NCBI GenBank assembly: GCA_024742405.1
Contig: JANSYP010000004.1
Location: 186,001 to 250,000 of the forward strand
Reading direction: 5' to 3'
DNA: 64,000 nucleotides
Source: Paracoccaceae bacterium
GTDB taxonomy: Bacteria > Pseudomonadota > Alphaproteobacteria > Rhodobacterales > Rhodobacteraceae
Position 1 is the stretch's first letter. Each line of letters opens with the position of its first letter. The notes under the pieces are model-generated. The model was not told the DNA's origin, did no database searches, and saw nothing but the letters and a program-made list of their open reading frames with translations. Both the position numbers and the translations under genes were made by a program. Shown here piece by piece: positions 8,639 to 17,371 of the stretch.

Positions 8639-8874
8639 TGTTTATGGTAAAGAAGAATTTAACCTGTTGACGCAAAGACATTTTTGATTCGCGTGAAAAA
8701 AATCCCGGTCTCGATCGCGGCACTTTGCGCGACGTCAGCGGGGGTGACTTGACGCTAGGGCATAATCTCAATGTCGCAGCGCATCCCCGTGAATCCGTTC
8801 AATCATTGGACTTTCCGCTCTAATTCCGCCCGACCGTGGATCGCGCGCGCGGCGCCGCAAATTGCTCCGCGGGG

Positions 8875-9618
8875 TCAATTCGCCGTCACCGTCACGAAAC
8901 CGATCTCGCCATCGGGCATCACGCGCGCCATGCTCAGACGCCCGGCCGCAAAAGCCCCGGTATCGACAGCGATTCGCCCCTCTTCGGCATGGGCTTCGCT
9001 GACGATGATATGTCCGCGGGCGATCCAGATCCCGTCTCGGCGTGGCACGCGCGTGAAGTTCGGGTGACCCCACAGCAGGGCCCGCGCTGGCTGATCCGCG
9101 ATATCGGTTTCGGGATCTGCCCCGGCATGGGTGACGACCAGATTGCCGCTCTGCCAGAGCATCGGTCGGGCGCGCAGCCAGGCCTCGGTCGGCGCGCCAA
9201 GCGCGGTCCGGAACGCATCGCGTGCCGTCTGCAGCACCGCCGCATCGGCGCGTGGATCCTCCAGGGCGACGCCGAAGCTCAGCAAGGTCTCCAGCCCGCC
9301 ATTACGCAGCCAGTGCTGTCCCGCCGCGACCGGATCGTCCAGGAACTCCAGCATCATCGTTTCGTGATTTCCCATCAGACAGGTCCCGTGCCCGGCCAGT
9401 TCGTGGGCGCGGACCCGCTCGATCACGCCCCGGCTGTCGGGACCGCGGTCGACGAGATCGCCCACGAAGATACGCGGGCAGCCGGGTTCCGGCGCAGGCA
9501 GCGCATCGAACAGCGCGGCGCAGCCATGGAGGTCGCCCACGATCTCCACCGGTGTGTCCGGGTGCGGTGGCGGAAACGGCGCTGGCTTGCCTCCGCCGAA
9601 GAGCTTTGAAAAGACCAT
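8875..9618 (-). CDS. PP2A-type serine/threonine metallophosphatase
   Basis: A 247-aa calcineurin-fold phosphatase. The metal-site motifs are in order: GDLHG (DxH), GDLVDRGP (GDxxDRG), GNHE, and a later THAGA (His) with LLWGHPNF. This spacing matches the bacterial PrpA/PrpB and diadenosine-tetraphosphatase-like group. Start at 9618 (MVFSKLFGGGK) gives the normal length. It is divergent from the MobA-like gene at 9669, with 50 bp between starts. Substrate cannot be read from the sequence; protein phosphatase or Ap4A hydrolase are both possible. Confidence 0.85.
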   Translation of the reverse strand: MVFSKLFGGGKPAPFPPPHPDTPVEIVGDLHGCAALFDALPAPEPGCPRIFVGDLVDRGPDSRGVIERVRAHELAGHGTCLMGNHETMMLEFLDDPVAAGQHWLRNGGLETLLSFGVALEDPRADAAVLQTARDAFRTALGAPTEAWLRARPMLWQSGNLVVTHAGADPETDIADQPARALLWGHPNFTRVPRRDGIWIARGHIIVSEAHAEEGRIAVDTGAFAAGRLSMARVMPDGEIGFVTVTAN

Positions 9619-9668
9619 GGAGCCCCGCATGGCAGAGCGGGCGGGGCTTAGGCAAGGGCGGAGGAGCA

Positions 9669-10259
9669 ATGGCGCAGGACGAAGACGCACCGCGCATCGG
9701 CCTGTTGCTGGCCGCGGGTCATTCGCGCCGGTTCGGCGCGGCGGACAAGCTGCTCGCGCCGCTCGAGGGCGCGCCGCTGGTCACCCATGCTGCCAGCGCT
9801 CTGCGCGCCGCCGCCCCCGACCGGTTGATCGCCGTGGTGCGCAGCGCCAAGGTCGCAGCCTGCCTGCCGGAGTTCGAAACCGTGGCTCTGTCGGACAGAG
9901 ATGCGCCGCAGTCGGCCAGCCTGCGCGCCGGAGTCCTGCGCGCGGCGGAGTTGGGTGCCGCGGGCGTGCTCGTCGCGCTCGGCGACATGCCGCGGGTGCC
10001 GGCCGTCCATTTTTCGGCGCTGTTCGAGCTTGGCCGGACCCAAGCGCTCGCGGCGACGCAGTGCGGCGCCCGTACGATGCCGCCGGCCTGGTTTGCAGAC
10101 CGGTATTTCGGCGCGCTCGCGGATGTTTCGGGCGACAAGGGCGCCCGCGATCTGCTGCGCCGGACCCCGATGGCGGCGCGGATCGCCTGCCCTCCGGAAT
10201 GGCTCGCCGATATCGACCGGCCCGAGGATCTGTCCAGAGTTCCGCCGGAAGGCTCCTAG
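9669..10259 (+). CDS. MobA-like nucleotidyltransferase (MocA type)
   Basis: A 196-aa NTP-transferase domain protein. It opens with the nucleotide-binding signature GLLLAAGHSRRFGAADKLLA, followed by ASLRAGV and the metal-binding GDMPRV near residue 100, then GDKGARDLLR. This is the pattern of molybdenum cofactor cytidylyltransferase (MocA) and related enzymes that activate molybdopterin for xanthine-dehydrogenase-type enzymes. A GGAGGAG ribosome site precedes the ATG. No molybdoenzyme gene is nearby, so the exact substrate is open. Confidence 0.8.
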   Translation: MAQDEDAPRIGLLLAAGHSRRFGAADKLLAPLEGAPLVTHAASALRAAAPDRLIAVVRSAKVAACLPEFETVALSDRDAPQSASLRAGVLRAAELGAAGVLVALGDMPRVPAVHFSALFELGRTQALAATQCGARTMPPAWFADRYFGALADVSGDKGARDLLRRTPMAARIACPPEWLADIDRPEDLSRVPPEGS

Positions 10260-10379
10260 AATTTTGCGCTAAACGTCCCGGAATGGCCCGGAATCACCAC
10301 GATTCCGCCGCATTTCATCAAGAAATCCCTATTTGCGGGTGTTTACCTGTGGTGCCGGACTTTCTGAAGGGGACCGGCC

Positions 10380-11432
10380 ATGGAACGGAAGACACATCCA
10401 ATCACCGCAAGCGCGGTGGCGCGCCTGTGCGCCTGGCCCGTTCCGGCGATGCTGCTTGCGCTCTGCCACACGTCCGGTCCGGCCCATGCGCTTCTGGAGG
10501 GTGGCAGCTCCGCGCCGCTGCCTGGGATCGGGTCCGCTGCGGCGCCGTCGGTGCCGGAGCCGGACCTGTGGCTCAGCCCCACCGACCGCGCCCGGGGCGA
10601 CTGGCGCCGCGCGGTCTGTGCCGGGCCGGACTATCCGATGGGGGACACGTTCTTTGGCGACTATGCGCGCTCCGCCAACGGCACCCTCGTCCCGGCGGCG
10701 ATGGCGTCCATGGTCCTGTCCGATGCGCGCGCCAAACGGCTCCGCCCGACCCGCCGCCCGAGCTACATTCTGGCGGCGCACCTGATCCCGCGCGATCCCG
10801 CAACCGTCCGCCCGATCAAACGTCCGCTGCCCGACCCCGTGCTGATGGCCAGGATGTGGCAGGGCCCGGCGGTGCGCACCGCCGCCTTTGGCGCTCCGGG
10901 TGTCGTGGATGGACTGTGGGGCGGCAGCAGCGGGATCGCCCTCTGGCGCGCCTATCTATGCAACGACGCCGACGGCACACTGGCCATGGCCGGCACCGGG
11001 TTCGGCACCGGTGCGAGCCTCACGCCGGCTGCCGCCAGATCGGTGCCCGAGCGCTACATACGCCCGGTCCGCCGCGACCGCAGGCCCGCGATCACCCCGA
11101 CGGTGCTGGGCTGGTCCGGCGGCGGGGGCGGGGCCCCCGGTGCCCGGCCCCTTGTACTGGTCCCCCCCGTCGGAGCCCCGGGAGGCCCCCCGCCGGGCGA
11201 TCCGGCCTTTACACCGTCCGGGGGTCCCGGTGACGCCGGGGGCCCCGTTGCCTCGCCCTGGCCGCCCGGCCCGGGGACGCCGCCCGGCAGCCCGCCGATC
11301 GATCCGGGAAAGCCGCCGCCCGCGGCAGACCCCGCCCCGGTGCCTCTCCCCGCGTCGCTGCTGCTGTTGCTGACGGCCTGTGCGGGGCTGGTCCTCGGAC
11401 GCAGGGTCACGTCCTTCCGGCGCGCATCCTGA
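10380..11432 (+). CDS. Secreted Pro/Gly-rich protein with VPLPA-CTERM tail
   Basis: A 350-aa exported protein. A signal peptide covers about residues 15-38 (ending PAHAL). The middle part has two Cys (AVCAGPDYP, YLCND), and residues about 230-320 are very rich in Pro and Gly. The C-terminus is a textbook sorting signal: VPLPASLLLLLTACAGLVLG then a basic end RRVTSFRRAS. It should be handled by a VPLPA-specific exosortase encoded elsewhere. Role unknown. The GC-rich Pro/Gly part gives long open frames on the other strand, which are shadows. Confidence 0.75.
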   Translation: MERKTHPITASAVARLCAWPVPAMLLALCHTSGPAHALLEGGSSAPLPGIGSAAAPSVPEPDLWLSPTDRARGDWRRAVCAGPDYPMGDTFFGDYARSANGTLVPAAMASMVLSDARAKRLRPTRRPSYILAAHLIPRDPATVRPIKRPLPDPVLMARMWQGPAVRTAAFGAPGVVDGLWGGSSGIALWRAYLCNDADGTLAMAGTGFGTGASLTPAAARSVPERYIRPVRRDRRPAITPTVLGWSGGGGGAPGARPLVLVPPVGAPGGPPPGDPAFTPSGGPGDAGGPVASPWPPGPGTPPGSPPIDPGKPPPAADPAPVPLPASLLLLLTACAGLVLGRRVTSFRRAS

Positions 11433-11463
11433 GCCGCAACGGCGCGACGGATCCGCCCGGGCG

Positions 11464-13629
11464 CTATTTCGACGTGGCGGTGGCGTGTCCGTCCCAGCCG
11501 GGGGGCGGGGGCGCGGTGCGCCAGGCCGCGATCCGCGTCCGGTAGGCACCTGCAAGCCCGCCCAGATCGCAGCCCGGCAGCGTGATCGCCGCGATTTCGG
11601 CAAACCCCTGCTCCGCGGTGTCCCAGTCCTGTCGTAGATACGCGGCGCGCGCCGCTGCCAGCGCGGCGGCAAACCCCCGGGCGGTCTCTCCGTCGGGCAG
11701 GACGGCAAAGACCGGCTCCGCCTTAATGCGGCCCTTGACGGCGATCAGGTCCAGTTCCACCGCCAGCAGGTCCCCGGGTAGTCCGGCCAGCGCGCCGCCG
11801 CCGAAACAAGCCGGCACGCCATAGACCCGCGTCAGCCCTTCGAGCCGCGCGGCCAGGTTCACGCTGTCACCGATGCAGGTATAGCTCAGCCGGTCGCTCG
11901 ACCCCATCAGCCCGACGAAGCAGGGCCCCGTATTCACGCCCACGCCGACGCTGACCTCGGGCAGGCCCAGATCCGAGAGCCCTGCATTGACCCGCGCCAG
12001 CGCCTCGGACACGGCAAAGGTCGCGGCGACCGCGCGCGCCTCGTGCCCCGGCGCCTCGATCGGAGCATTCCAGAACGCCATCACCCCGTCGCCCATGAAT
12101 TTGTCGATGGTGGCCCCATGCGCCAGCAGGGTACGCGTGATCTCGGCCAGAAAGCGGTTGACCAGGGTCACCACCTCGGTCGGTGTCATGGGTTCCGTGA
12201 TCGTGGAAAAGCCACGGATGTCGATGAACATCACCGTCAGCACCCGTTCGGCGCCCTCCGGCGTCAGCGCGTGGTCCGGATCGTCGGCGACCTGAGCGAT
12301 CAGATCGGGGGGCAGGAAATGGGCGAACCGCGCCCGCACCGCCCGTCGGGCGCGTTCCTTCTGCACAACGCCGGCTGCTGCGCCGGGCAGAAAGATCAGT
12401 ACGCCGGTCAGCGCCGGTACCACCGGATCAAAGAGCAGCCCGCGCGCCTCGAAGGCCCAGAACCCGCCCAGCACGGCGCCCCCGACCCAGGCCGTCATCA
12501 GCGCGAGGCCGATGATCGGCCGTTCGAAGACAAGGCACAGGGTCAGCGACAGTCCGGCCAGCAGGATGACCAACCGCTCCAGCCCGGCCATCCAGTCCGG
12601 CCGGGTCAGGAATGCGCCCTGCAGCACCTGTTCGATGATATCGGCATGTATCGTCACGCCCGGAATGCCCGCAGCCAGGGGCGTGGCGCGGATGTCGAAC
12701 AGGCCCGGCGCGCTGGAGCCGACCAGGACCAGCCGGTTCTCGATCCGCGCGCGCAAGCCCGGGTCCGGCCCGTCCGGCGCCAGGATGGCCGCCGCCGGGG
12801 TGAGAAGCGATGGCTCAGGACGCGAGAACCGCACCGTCATCTGCCCGGTGCCGTCCAGCGGCACGGTCGCCGCCCCGATCCGCAGGGCGACCGGGCGTGC
12901 GGTGCCGCCGGAGGTCTCGCCCTGGGCCTCGCTGGTGCGCAACGTGTAACCCCCTGCGTCCTGGACAACGCGCAGCATTTCGGCCGACAGCGACGGGACG
13001 ATGGCGTTCCCCATGACGCTGAGCATCGGTACCCGCCGGATGATCCCGTCGCGCGATGACGCCAGGCTGATACTGCCCAGCCCATGCGCGGCGTCGGTCA
13101 GAACCGGCAAGTTGCCGACATGGCCGGGAAAGACTGTCAGAGCCGCCGCCGGATCGCCCCCGGTCCAGGCGATGCCGGCCTTGACGGGCGGGCTGCCCCC
13201 GGCATCGGCGCCCACGACGCTCAGCACCGTGGGATGATCGCGCAGCGCGGTCGCGAACAGCGCGTCGCCCTCGGTGGCCGTTCCGACACCGCCGGCCTGC
13301 GGGGGCGAGCTGCGGTCCGGCTCCGGAAAGATCCCGTCGAACCCCACCGCCAGTGCGCCCAGATCGAACAGGCGCTCGGTCAGTTCCGCCAGCTGCTCGC
13401 GCGGCCAGGGCCATTGTCCGATCTCGGCCAGCGACGCGTCATCGACATCGATGACATGCACCGGGCGGTCGGCCTGCGGCTCGAGCGGGTCGGCGCGCAG
13501 ATAGGCGTCGGTGATCGCATCGCGTGCACTCAGACCCAAAGGCGTTGCCGCCCCGTGCAAGACCACCATCGCCAGGGTCAGCAGAACGCCGAGGGAGAGG
13601 GGAACAAGGCGGGTCTTGCGGTTTTTCAA
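11464..13629 (-). CDS. CHASE2-domain adenylate cyclase
   Basis: A 721-aa membrane enzyme started with TTG at 13629 (no ATG precedes the first membrane segment). After one membrane helix, residues about 40-310 are a periplasmic CHASE2 sensor (VHVIDVDDASLAEIGQWPWP, GALAVGFDGIFPEPDRSSP, NRLVLVGSSAPGLFD, HADIIEQVL). Two to three membrane helices follow (about 335-420). Residues about 465-640 are a class III cyclase catalytic domain with FIDIRGFS, the DKFMGDGVMAFWNAP segment and GVGVNTGPCFVGLMGS. Both metal-binding Asp are present. It probably makes cAMP in response to an envelope signal. It is divergent from the oxidoreductase at 13804. Confidence 0.9.
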   Translation of the reverse strand: MKNRKTRLVPLSLGVLLTLAMVVLHGAATPLGLSARDAITDAYLRADPLEPQADRPVHVIDVDDASLAEIGQWPWPREQLAELTERLFDLGALAVGFDGIFPEPDRSSPPQAGGVGTATEGDALFATALRDHPTVLSVVGADAGGSPPVKAGIAWTGGDPAAALTVFPGHVGNLPVLTDAAHGLGSISLASSRDGIIRRVPMLSVMGNAIVPSLSAEMLRVVQDAGGYTLRTSEAQGETSGGTARPVALRIGAATVPLDGTGQMTVRFSRPEPSLLTPAAAILAPDGPDPGLRARIENRLVLVGSSAPGLFDIRATPLAAGIPGVTIHADIIEQVLQGAFLTRPDWMAGLERLVILLAGLSLTLCLVFERPIIGLALMTAWVGGAVLGGFWAFEARGLLFDPVVPALTGVLIFLPGAAAGVVQKERARRAVRARFAHFLPPDLIAQVADDPDHALTPEGAERVLTVMFIDIRGFSTITEPMTPTEVVTLVNRFLAEITRTLLAHGATIDKFMGDGVMAFWNAPIEAPGHEARAVAATFAVSEALARVNAGLSDLGLPEVSVGVGVNTGPCFVGLMGSSDRLSYTCIGDSVNLAARLEGLTRVYGVPACFGGGALAGLPGDLLAVELDLIAVKGRIKAEPVFAVLPDGETARGFAAALAAARAAYLRQDWDTAEQGFAEIAAITLPGCDLGGLAGAYRTRIAAWRTAPPPPGWDGHATATSK

Positions 13630-13803
13630 CGCTGTCGGTCTCGGTCTCTCGGCCCTGCCGGGCGGGTCGCGGCCAGTCTTCCCGGAACCGCTGCGAATGC
13701 CAGAGGTTTTTTCGACATGTCCTATTGCGATGGCTCTCGCGGGTTTATTCTGCGCCCGGGCGGCTTACCTCCGTGACAGAGCGACAGGCGGAGGCTGCAG
13801 GCC

Positions 13804-14442
13804 ATGAAGATACTCGTCATCGGTGCGGGCAAGGGCATCGGAAAGCAGGCCGTTCTGCGCGGCGCGGCGGCTGGCCACCAGATGCGGGCGATGTCGCGCA
13901 GCGGCAGTCCGGACCTGCCCGAGGGCGCGGAGGAGTTTCGCGGCGACGCACTGGTCGCCGAGGATATCGCGCGTGCGGTGGACGGTGTGGACGCCGTGAT
14001 CTCGGCGCTGGGGATCAAGGAAACGCCCGCGATGCTCTGGCAGGAGGTCACGCTGTTTTCCGAGTCGACCCGGTTGCTGATCCCGGCGATGGAGGCCGCC
14101 GGCGTGCGGCGTCTGGTCGTCGTCACCGGCTTTGGTGCGGGCGACAGCCGGCAGGCCATGAGCTGGGCGGAGCGCACCGGCCACGGGCTGTTTCTGGGCA
14201 AACCCTATGCCGACAAGGACCGCCAGGAAGTGCTGGTGCGCGACAGCGGGCTCGACTGGACCATCGCGCGCCCGGTGATCCTGACCAATGGCGGCTATAC
14301 CGGGCGCATCGGTGTGCACACGGACCCGGCGAACTGGCGCAACGGGCTGATCTCGCGCGCCGATGTGGCCGGCTATCTGGTCGACGCCGCCGAGAGCGGG
14401 CGCGACCTGCACCAGGCCGTGGTGCTGCGCCGCGAGGGGTAG
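13804..14442 (+). CDS. NAD(P)-binding atypical short-chain oxidoreductase
   Basis: A 212-aa Rossmann protein of the NmrA/atypical SDR kind. The N-terminal KILVIGAGKGIGKQAVLRGA holds the dinucleotide-binding glycines; DAVISALG and RLVVVTGFGAGDS follow, and the conserved SGLDWTIARPVIL is near 150. There is no classical YxxxK pair in place, as usual for this group. A GGAGG lies upstream of the ATG. Substrate unknown; quinone or flavin reductase-like roles are common in the family. Confidence 0.8.
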   Translation: MKILVIGAGKGIGKQAVLRGAAAGHQMRAMSRSGSPDLPEGAEEFRGDALVAEDIARAVDGVDAVISALGIKETPAMLWQEVTLFSESTRLLIPAMEAAGVRRLVVVTGFGAGDSRQAMSWAERTGHGLFLGKPYADKDRQEVLVRDSGLDWTIARPVILTNGGYTGRIGVHTDPANWRNGLISRADVAGYLVDAAESGRDLHQAVVLRREG

Positions 14443-14502
14443 GGCGGGCTTCCAGCGTCCTGGCGCGGGCGACCAGCCCGGGCCGCGCCCGCCCCTTCCG
14501 GC

Positions 14503-14596
14503 GGGTGGGCGCATTGCGGCGTTACACCCTGGCGCGGCGCGTGGGAGGTCTTGAGGCATAAACGATGGTAGCGGCAGCATTGCGCTGCGCCCACCC
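14503..14596. repeat. 11-bp inverted repeat between convergent genes
   Basis: GGGTGGGCGCA at 14503-14513 is matched by its exact complement TGCGCCCACCC at 14586-14596, 72 bp apart, in the gap between the oxidoreductase and pxpC, which converge. It could fold in both transcripts and help end them, but there is no T-run next to either arm. Confidence 0.4.
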
Positions 14597-14627
14597 AGGG
14601 GCGATCCCGTCCCTCCGCACATTTCGG

Positions 14628-15644
14628 TTAGGACAACTCCGCTCCATCCGTCACGCCACTGATCAACTGGGCGCTTAACAGATCGGCCATATCCGCGGGA
14701 TCGCGGTGCAGCGGCGCGCAGCGCTCCGGCAGCGCGGCCAGATCCCGCAGCCAGCGGCGGTGCAGTTTCAGCGCCTCGCCGGCATCGACAAAAAGGAACC
14801 GCAGCGCCGCGCCCGGCGCCGCCTGGGCCGCCCGCGGCAGATCCATCGGCAGGATGCAGGCGATGCGCGGATAGCCCCCCGTGGTCTGGCAATCGGCCAG
14901 CAGCAGGAACGGCGTGCCGTCGCCTGTGATCTGCACATCTCCGGCCACCGTCACCTCGCTCAGCAGGCTCAGCGCATCCGGCAGGGCAAAGCCAACTCCC
15001 GCGCCCGACAGCGCGACCCCCAACCGGCTGCCCCGGGCCGCGCGGGCAAATGCCGTCGTTTCAAACCGGGCACCCGTCTCGGGGGGATAGAGCCGGGTCT
15101 GGGCGCTCGGCAGTACCCTCAGGACGCCACCCTCGAACCGGTCGCCATCGGGCAGGCAGAGCCCCACCCGTGCCATCGCCGGATCGGGGCCGAGTTCGAG
15201 TTGGTCACCCGTTCGCAGCGGCGCCCCGATCCCGGCCCGCGTATGAACGGACCGCGATCCCATTACTTCCGGCGTCGCGATCCCGCCGCCGAGGCTCAGA
15301 TAGCCGTACTGACCGGCCAGACAGCCGCCGACCTCCAGCACCGCGCCCTCGGTCAGCGCGTGCACCGCGTTCCAGCGCAGCCCCGCGCCGTCTGCGGTCG
15401 CCCGCATCGGCGCCCCGGTCAGCGCGACCCGCGCTGGCGCCGTCAGCCGGAAGCGCCCACCCATGCCGCCCATCTCGATCACCGCACCGCCCGGCGCGAC
15501 CCCCAGAAGCGCCGCGCCCTCATGCAGCGCCACGACATCCATCGCCCCACCCGGCGACAACCCGTCGGCCAGATGCCCCGGCCGCCCGAAATCCTGTACC
15601 GTCACTGCGGGACCAGCGGCCTCGACGATCAGCGCGCCGCTCAT
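14628..15644 (-). CDS. pxpC: 5-oxoprolinase subunit PxpC (biotin-dependent carboxyltransferase family)
   Basis: A 338-aa protein of the KipA/AHS2 family. It starts in MSGALIVEAAGPAVTVQDFG, then RPGHLADGLSPGGAMD, IEMGGMGG, GYLSLGGGI and TPFLLLADCQTTGGYPRIA, all family hallmarks. With PxpA and PxpB it would cleave 5-oxoproline to glutamate using ATP. The ATG overlaps the stop of pxpB by 4 nt. No pxpA (LamB/YcsF family) is adjacent, which is unusual. Confidence 0.9.
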   Translation of the reverse strand: MSGALIVEAAGPAVTVQDFGRPGHLADGLSPGGAMDVVALHEGAALLGVAPGGAVIEMGGMGGRFRLTAPARVALTGAPMRATADGAGLRWNAVHALTEGAVLEVGGCLAGQYGYLSLGGGIATPEVMGSRSVHTRAGIGAPLRTGDQLELGPDPAMARVGLCLPDGDRFEGGVLRVLPSAQTRLYPPETGARFETTAFARAARGSRLGVALSGAGVGFALPDALSLLSEVTVAGDVQITGDGTPFLLLADCQTTGGYPRIACILPMDLPRAAQAAPGAALRFLFVDAGEALKLHRRWLRDLAALPERCAPLHRDPADMADLLSAQLISGVTDGAELS

Positions 15645-16363
15645 GGCAGCGCTTCGCTGGTACCGCCCGGCGGGTCGAGACCGTCCAGGGCGCCGGGATC
15701 CACCGGGATCAGTTGCACCTCGTCGCCGGCGCGCAGGAGGATCGGCGTCGGGCTCTGGGGCTGAAAGCCGCGAAAGCCGGTCTGGCCGATATGGCGCCAG
15801 CCCGTGGGACTCGGGGCGGTGAAGATGATCAGCTGGCGCACCGCGACCACCAGTGCGCCCACGGGCACCTCGCGGGTCAGTTCGGTCTGGCGCGGGATGT
15901 CCCAGGTTTCGGGCAGCGTGCCCATGTAGGGCTGGCCGGGCGAAAAGCCCAAGGTCAGCACGCGTACCGGCGCGGCGGTCAGCTGCGCGATGGCCGCCTC
16001 CGCCGACACGCCGGCGAGGTCCGCAGCCTCCGCCAGCTGCGGCCCGGCCGTCCCGCCGAACGCGCACGGCACGCGCCAGAGCCGCCGGCCGGCGGGCAAC
16101 GGGGCTGCCGTCCAGTCGCGCGCTGTAGCCAGCGTGCGCAGACGGTCCTCGATCTCGGCGGGGTCCGTGACCTCCGGATCGACCCGGACAAAGAGCGAGG
16201 CGAGCGATGGCGCGGTCTCGACCACACCGGGCCAGGCTTCGGCCTCCACCGCCGCGCGCAGGGCCAGGGCCGCCCTGTTGGCGGGATCGCTCAGCCGGTC
16301 GGCGAAGCTGACCAGCAGGCCCGACAGGCCCAACCGGGCAATGCGAGGCGCAGGATCGGACAT
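15641..16363 (-). CDS. pxpB: 5-oxoprolinase subunit PxpB (KipI family)
   Basis: A 240-aa AHS1/KipI protein. Typical stretches are the N-terminal LGLSGLLVSFADRLS, the pair SLFVRVDP and EDRLRTLA, VLTLGFSPGQPYMGTLPE near 135-150, and VGALVVAVRQLIIFTAPSPT with GWRHIGQT. It precedes pxpC with a 4-nt overlap and follows the enoyl-CoA hydratase gene at a 69-nt gap on the same strand, so all three may be one transcript. Confidence 0.9.
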   Translation of the reverse strand: MSDPAPRIARLGLSGLLVSFADRLSDPANRAALALRAAVEAEAWPGVVETAPSLASLFVRVDPEVTDPAEIEDRLRTLATARDWTAAPLPAGRRLWRVPCAFGGTAGPQLAEAADLAGVSAEAAIAQLTAAPVRVLTLGFSPGQPYMGTLPETWDIPRQTELTREVPVGALVVAVRQLIIFTAPSPTGWRHIGQTGFRGFQPQSPTPILLRAGDEVQLIPVDPGALDGLDPPGGTSEALP

Positions 16364-16432
16364 CTGGCGCGCTCCTCAGCTTGCGGTGCCGTCAGCCTCA
16401 CTCACTGCGGGGCGCGAGGCAAGCGATGCCCC

Positions 16433-17230
16433 TCACACCCCGCGGAACTCCGGCTTGCGCTTTTCCAGAAACGCCCGCCGTCCTTCCTGGTAATCTTCGC
16501 TGTCGAAACAGACCTTGACCAGCCGCTCGACCTCCGCATCCGCACCGTCGTCACGCCGCTGGGCCGCCCGGATCGCGGCCTTGGAGGCGCGCACCGTCAG
16601 CGGCGCGGCCTCGGCGATACGGCCCGCGATCCCGTCGGTCACCGTGACCAGATCCTCGACCGGCACGACATGGCGCAGGATACCCATGGCGCGGGCATCG
16701 TCCGCATCGAAAATCGCCCCGGTATAGAGGATCTCCGCCGCCGAGGCCGGCCCCACCGTGTTCACCAGCTTGCGGATGCCCGTCGCGTCATAGCCCAGCC
16801 CCAGCCGCGCCGCGGTGATGCCGAACCGCGCATCCTCCGCCGCGACCCGCAGGTCGCAGGCCAGCGCGATCCCCATGCCGCCGCCCACGCAGGAGCCGCG
16901 GATCATCGCGATCGTGGGTTTGGGGCAATGATAGAGCGCCAGATCGGCCCCCTCATGGATGGAATTGTACCGTGCCACGCCCTCCTCGGTGGCGCGCAGC
17001 GCCTCGAACTCCGAGATGTCGGCTCCGGCCACAAACGCTTTGTCGCCCGCCCCGGTCAGCACGATCACCCGGATCGCGGGGTCCGCGGCGAACCGCTCCA
17101 CCGCGTCCCAGAGCCCCTGCCACATCGCCAGGGTCATCGCGTTCCGTCGCGTCTGGTTGTCGAAAGTGATCCGCCCGACCGCTCCGTCGGCCTCCGCGAT
17201 CACACGCGCTTCCGGCGTCATCCCGTCCAT
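16433..17230 (-). CDS. Enoyl-CoA hydratase/isomerase family protein
   Basis: A 265-aa crotonase-fold enzyme. The CoA-binding and oxyanion-hole segments are AFVAGADISEFEA (about 65-77) and the IRGSCVGGGMGIALACDLRVA stretch (about 109-129), with the GITAARLGLGYD stretch after it and the C-terminal SEDYQEGRRAFLEKRKPEFRG. This C-terminus is typical of short-chain enoyl-CoA hydratases. GGAG sits six bases before the ATG at 17230. It is divergent (141 bp) from a class III CoA-transferase, which suggests a shared acyl-CoA catabolic job; the substrate is not evident. Confidence 0.88.
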   Translation of the reverse strand: MDGMTPEARVIAEADGAVGRITFDNQTRRNAMTLAMWQGLWDAVERFAADPAIRVIVLTGAGDKAFVAGADISEFEALRATEEGVARYNSIHEGADLALYHCPKPTIAMIRGSCVGGGMGIALACDLRVAAEDARFGITAARLGLGYDATGIRKLVNTVGPASAAEILYTGAIFDADDARAMGILRHVVPVEDLVTVTDGIAGRIAEAAPLTVRASKAAIRAAQRRDDGADAEVERLVKVCFDSEDYQEGRRAFLEKRKPEFRGV

Positions 17231-17371
17231 GAACTGCTCCCCTGCGGTTTCGGCGGCACCCTAGACCGGGCGCGTCCGGGCGAAAAGCCATCGGCGGCTC
17301 GCTTTCCGGTGAAGCGGCGCGTATCTCCGGACCAGAACAGCGCCGCCCGAGCGGCCAGCGGGAGGAAACCG

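Noticed and set aside
15050-17371. A very long open frame fused in front of the CoA-transferase (1,179 codons in total)
   Set aside because: This part is antisense to pxpB, pxpC and the hydratase, is rich in Arg, Pro and His, and has no domain; a good ribosome site and the family start are at 17372.
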